8,802 nt of DNA from Paramuribaculum sp. Lineage in GTDB: Bacteria > Bacteroidota > Bacteroidia > Bacteroidales > Muribaculaceae. The DNA lies in the NCBI GenBank assembly GCA_029062075.1, contig JAIDQW010000402.1, positions 1-8,802 on the forward strand, read 5' to 3'. Both the position numbers and the translations under genes were made by a program. Of this stretch, positions 7,334-8,802 are shown piece by piece. Below the pieces are notes generated by a model that was given only the letters and a program-made list of their open reading frames with translations, was not told the DNA's origin and searched no databases. How positions within the stretch are numbered: position 1 is the first letter of the stretch; every line of letters starts with the position of its first letter.

Positions 7334-7406
7334 AATTGTTAAAAATATACTATCGCACAGTTGTGTCATATCATTGTAACACGATTGCCATTCAAGTGTA
7401 ACAATT
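7334..7406. promoter_or_regulatory. Cluster of TGTAACA-type repeats ahead of the U32 promoter
   Basis: TGTAACA occurs at 7375-7381 and again at 7397-7403, 22 bases apart, about two helical turns. AATTGTTA at 7334-7341 is the exact reverse complement of TAACAATT at 7399-7406. The second TGTAACA lies just upstream of the -7 element at 7413. Paired half-sites two turns apart are typical of OmpR-family regulators, so this could be an operator, but that is inference. The region is A/T-rich, where such short words can arise by chance. Confidence 0.3.
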
Positions 7407-7412
7407 TCGTTC

Positions 7413-7420
7413 TATCTTTG
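7413..7420 (+). promoter_or_regulatory. Bacteroidetes-type -7 element (TATCTTTG)
   Basis: TATCTTTG followed by CATC is an exact TAnnTTTG match. The -33 position is weak: TTC at 7391-7393 is 19 bases upstream, and TTG at 7385-7387 is 25 bases upstream. Transcription is expected to start near 7425-7428, about 175 bases before the U32 start codon, leaving a long leader or a separate small RNA. Confidence 0.65.
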
Positions 7421-7426
7421 CATCAG

Positions 7427-7572
7427 AAAACAAAACCAAGCACTCGCTTAGGTAATAAAATATAGGATCTATACCTCCAATCGGAAAAAACATTTTTGCA
7501 TAATAGTAATTAGAGTATACTACAAAAACCTTGCGCGCGGAATGTCGGATGACATCACCGCGCGAACTTTTT
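7427..7572 (+). ncRNA. Structured leader or stand-alone small RNA of about 145 nt
   Basis: From the estimated start to the T-run the sequence can fold into three successive hairpins. The first is AGGT(7450-7453)/ACCT(7473-7476), with an 8-base bulge, an inner ATAG/CTAT stem and a 3-base GAT loop. The second pairs TTTTTG(7493-7498) with CAAAAA(7523-7528), and TAGTA(7504-7508) with TACTA(7518-7522), with a 5-base bulge. The third is a GC-rich terminator-like hairpin (7534-7564). A good promoter at one end and a terminator-like hairpin at the other delimit it. I do not recognise it as a known riboswitch, tmRNA, SRP RNA or RNase P RNA. It may be a cis-acting attenuator for the U32 gene or an independent sRNA. 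The 5' end is estimated. Confidence 0.45.
7534..7572 (+). terminator. GC-rich terminator-like hairpin, 28 bases before the U32 start codon
   Basis: CGCGCGG (7534-7540) pairs with CCGCGCG (7558-7564). An inner stem, ATGTC (7542-7546) with GACAT (7551-7555), is closed by a GGAT loop, and a TTTTT run follows at 7568-7572. This looks like an intrinsic terminator placed between a promoter and a gene, which implies either attenuation or the end of a small RNA. No clear second promoter lies between it and the ATG at 7601. Confidence 0.7.
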
Positions 7573-7600
7573 ATAGAGACATTCAAATATTTTGACCGCA

Positions 7601-8802
7601 ATGATAAATCCACGACCGATAGAACTTCTCGCACCTGCAAAAAATGCCGAGACTGCCATTGAAGCTATAAAGCATGGAGCCGATGCCGTTTACATCGGAG
7701 CACCAACAAACGGGGCAAGAGCTGCTGCTGCAAATTCAATTGCTGACATCGAATCGGTTGTACGCTATGCCCATCTTTTCGGTGCACGTGTTTATGTGAC
7801 TGTCAACACTATTATTTATGAACACGAACTGAAAGCTGTTGAAGCAATGATTCATCAGCTTTATCGTATCGGTGTTGATGCTATCATTGTTCAGGATATG
7901 GCTGTCTTGAAAATGAACATTCCACCAATTGCCTTGCATGCAAGTACTCAGTGCGACACGCGCACACCGGAAAAAGCCGCATTTCTTGAAGCTGCAGGAT
8001 TCAGCCAGATAGTTCCGGCAAGAGAACTGACCATAGAAGAGACGGCACGAATATGCGCTGCGGTAAATGTGCCTGTTGAGGTCTTTGTCCACGGAGCGCT
8101 TTGCGTGAGTTACAGCGGAGCCTGCTACGCAAGCCTTGCAGCCGCAGGTAGAAGCGCAAACCGAGGAGAATGCGCTCAGTTATGCCGTCTCCCTTATACT
8201 CTGCTCGACAAAGACGGTAAGGAACTGATCAAAAACCGACATCTGCTCTCCCTGAAAGACCTAAATCGCATTGCTGATCTTGAAAAGTTACTCGCGGCTG
8301 GAGTAACATCGTTCAAAATCGAAGGGAGGCTAAAAGATATTAACTATGTAAAAAATGTTGTATCCGCTTATCGCGAAGCCATAGACACCATCATTGAAGC
8401 AAACCCGGACCTATACACCCGTTCAAGTTCAGGCAAATCGCACTGTACTTTCATCCCCGACCTCAATAAAAGTTTCAATCGCGGTTTCACCGGATATTTC
8501 ACCCACTCACCTCAACCAAAGATGAAAATCGCATCGTTTGATTCACCAAAATGGATTGGCGAGAAAATAGGCACCGTGCGATCAGCTTCGACAAACTTTC
8601 TCATTATCAACACAAAAGAGACCTTGAATAATGGAGATGGGCTCGGATATTTTGACAAAACCGGAAAATTCTGCGGATTCAGAGTCAATAAGGCGGAAGG
8701 GCAGAAGGTATTCCCTGCTAATCCGGTCTCCCTATCACCCGGAACGGAAATTTTTCGAAACAACAACAAAAGCTGGAACGACAAGCTGAACACCGACACT
8801 GC
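7601..8802 (+). CDS. Peptidase U32 family protein, RlhA/TrhP-like RNA hydroxylase candidate, 3' end cut off
   Basis: The frame is open from the ATG at 7601 to the window end (400 full codons, no stop). MINPRPIELLAPAKNAETA and HGADAVYIGA are the typical U32 N-terminus. The family signature EVFVHGALCVSYSGACYAS covers about residues 161-179. Four cysteines, C168, C175, C191 and C195, have the spacing C-x6-C-x15-C-x3-C, consistent with an Fe-S cluster. Although named as peptidases, characterised members RlhA and TrhP hydroxylate 23S rRNA C2501 and tRNA U34, and UbiU/V serve in ubiquinone synthesis. FKIEGRLKD (about 245), then SFNRGFTGYF and an extra beta-rich stretch (GEKIGTVRSA..., from about 325), favour a long RlhA-like member, but the missing C-terminus leaves this open. 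The gene lies downstream of its own promoter and a terminator-like hairpin, so it is probably not part of the kinase operon. Confidence 0.9.
   Translation, partial: MINPRPIELLAPAKNAETAIEAIKHGADAVYIGAPTNGARAAAANSIADIESVVRYAHLFGARVYVTVNTIIYEHELKAVEAMIHQLYRIGVDAIIVQDMAVLKMNIPPIALHASTQCDTRTPEKAAFLEAAGFSQIVPARELTIEETARICAAVNVPVEVFVHGALCVSYSGACYASLAAAGRSANRGECAQLCRLPYTLLDKDGKELIKNRHLLSLKDLNRIADLEKLLAAGVTSFKIEGRLKDINYVKNVVSAYREAIDTIIEANPDLYTRSSSGKSHCTFIPDLNKSFNRGFTGYFTHSPQPKMKIASFDSPKWIGEKIGTVRSASTNFLIINTKETLNNGDGLGYFDKTGKFCGFRVNKAEGQKVFPANPVSLSPGTEIFRNNNKSWNDKLNTDT

Noticed and set aside
7427..7572. 6S RNA as identity of the structured leader
   Set aside because: 6S RNA forms one long rod in which the 5' and 3' halves pair around a central bubble. 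Here I see only local hairpins and no pairing between the two ends.
7736..8092. 118-codon minus-strand open frame, and a 95-codon one at 8512-8799
   Set aside because: Both lie opposite the U32 gene, whose + strand frame is continuous and matches the family. The minus-strand translations look like noise.

Overview
The window looks like chromosomal DNA of a Bacteroidales bacterium, probably close to the Muribaculaceae or Bacteroides. Three things point there. Promoter-like TAnnTTTG elements of the Bacteroidetes type sit ahead of genes. Start codons lack clear Shine-Dalgarno sequences. The proteins (RseP, an M49 dipeptidyl peptidase with HECLGH, a U32 protein) read like Bacteroidales versions. 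The family-level placement is inference. All six genes with recognisable products, plus one truncated paralogue, lie on the + strand.

Positions 1-4500 hold three tightly packed genes: the 3' part of rseP (membrane site-2 protease, N-terminus cut off by the window edge), an RlmI-type 23S rRNA cytosine methyltransferase overlapping it by 4 bases (ATGA), and a complete dipeptidyl peptidase III with a likely signal peptide 11 bases further on. They probably form one operon. It ends in a strong hairpin (4547-4587) with a T-run on both strands. A minus-strand promoter-like element at 4622-4629 points into this hairpin and predicts a leftward RNA of about 70 nt.

Positions 4690-7332 hold a two-component system with an unusual layout. 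A receiver-only response regulator of 122 aa is followed by a full OmpR-type response regulator of 236 aa and a membrane histidine kinase of 487 aa. The receiver-only gene is an ungapped, about 79% identical copy of the receiver half of the next gene, and part of the upstream region is also recognisable twice. This is best read as a tandem partial duplication of promoter plus receiver. The extra copy keeps every phosphotransfer residue but has no DNA-binding domain. The -7-like element of the second copy has decayed, so all three genes are probably transcribed from the first promoter.

Positions 7333-7600 are non-coding and contain repeated TGTAACA words, a good TAnnTTTG element (7413-7420), and a structured stretch ending in a GC-rich hairpin with a T-run just before the next start codon: either a small RNA or an attenuator leader. 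Positions 7601-8802 are the 5' part (400 codons) of a peptidase U32 family gene that runs off the window. It has four clustered cysteines typical of the Fe-S RNA-hydroxylase members (RlhA/TrhP-like).

No mobile element, CRISPR array, tRNA or rRNA was seen. The most notable item is the duplicated receiver. The two candidate small RNAs come next.
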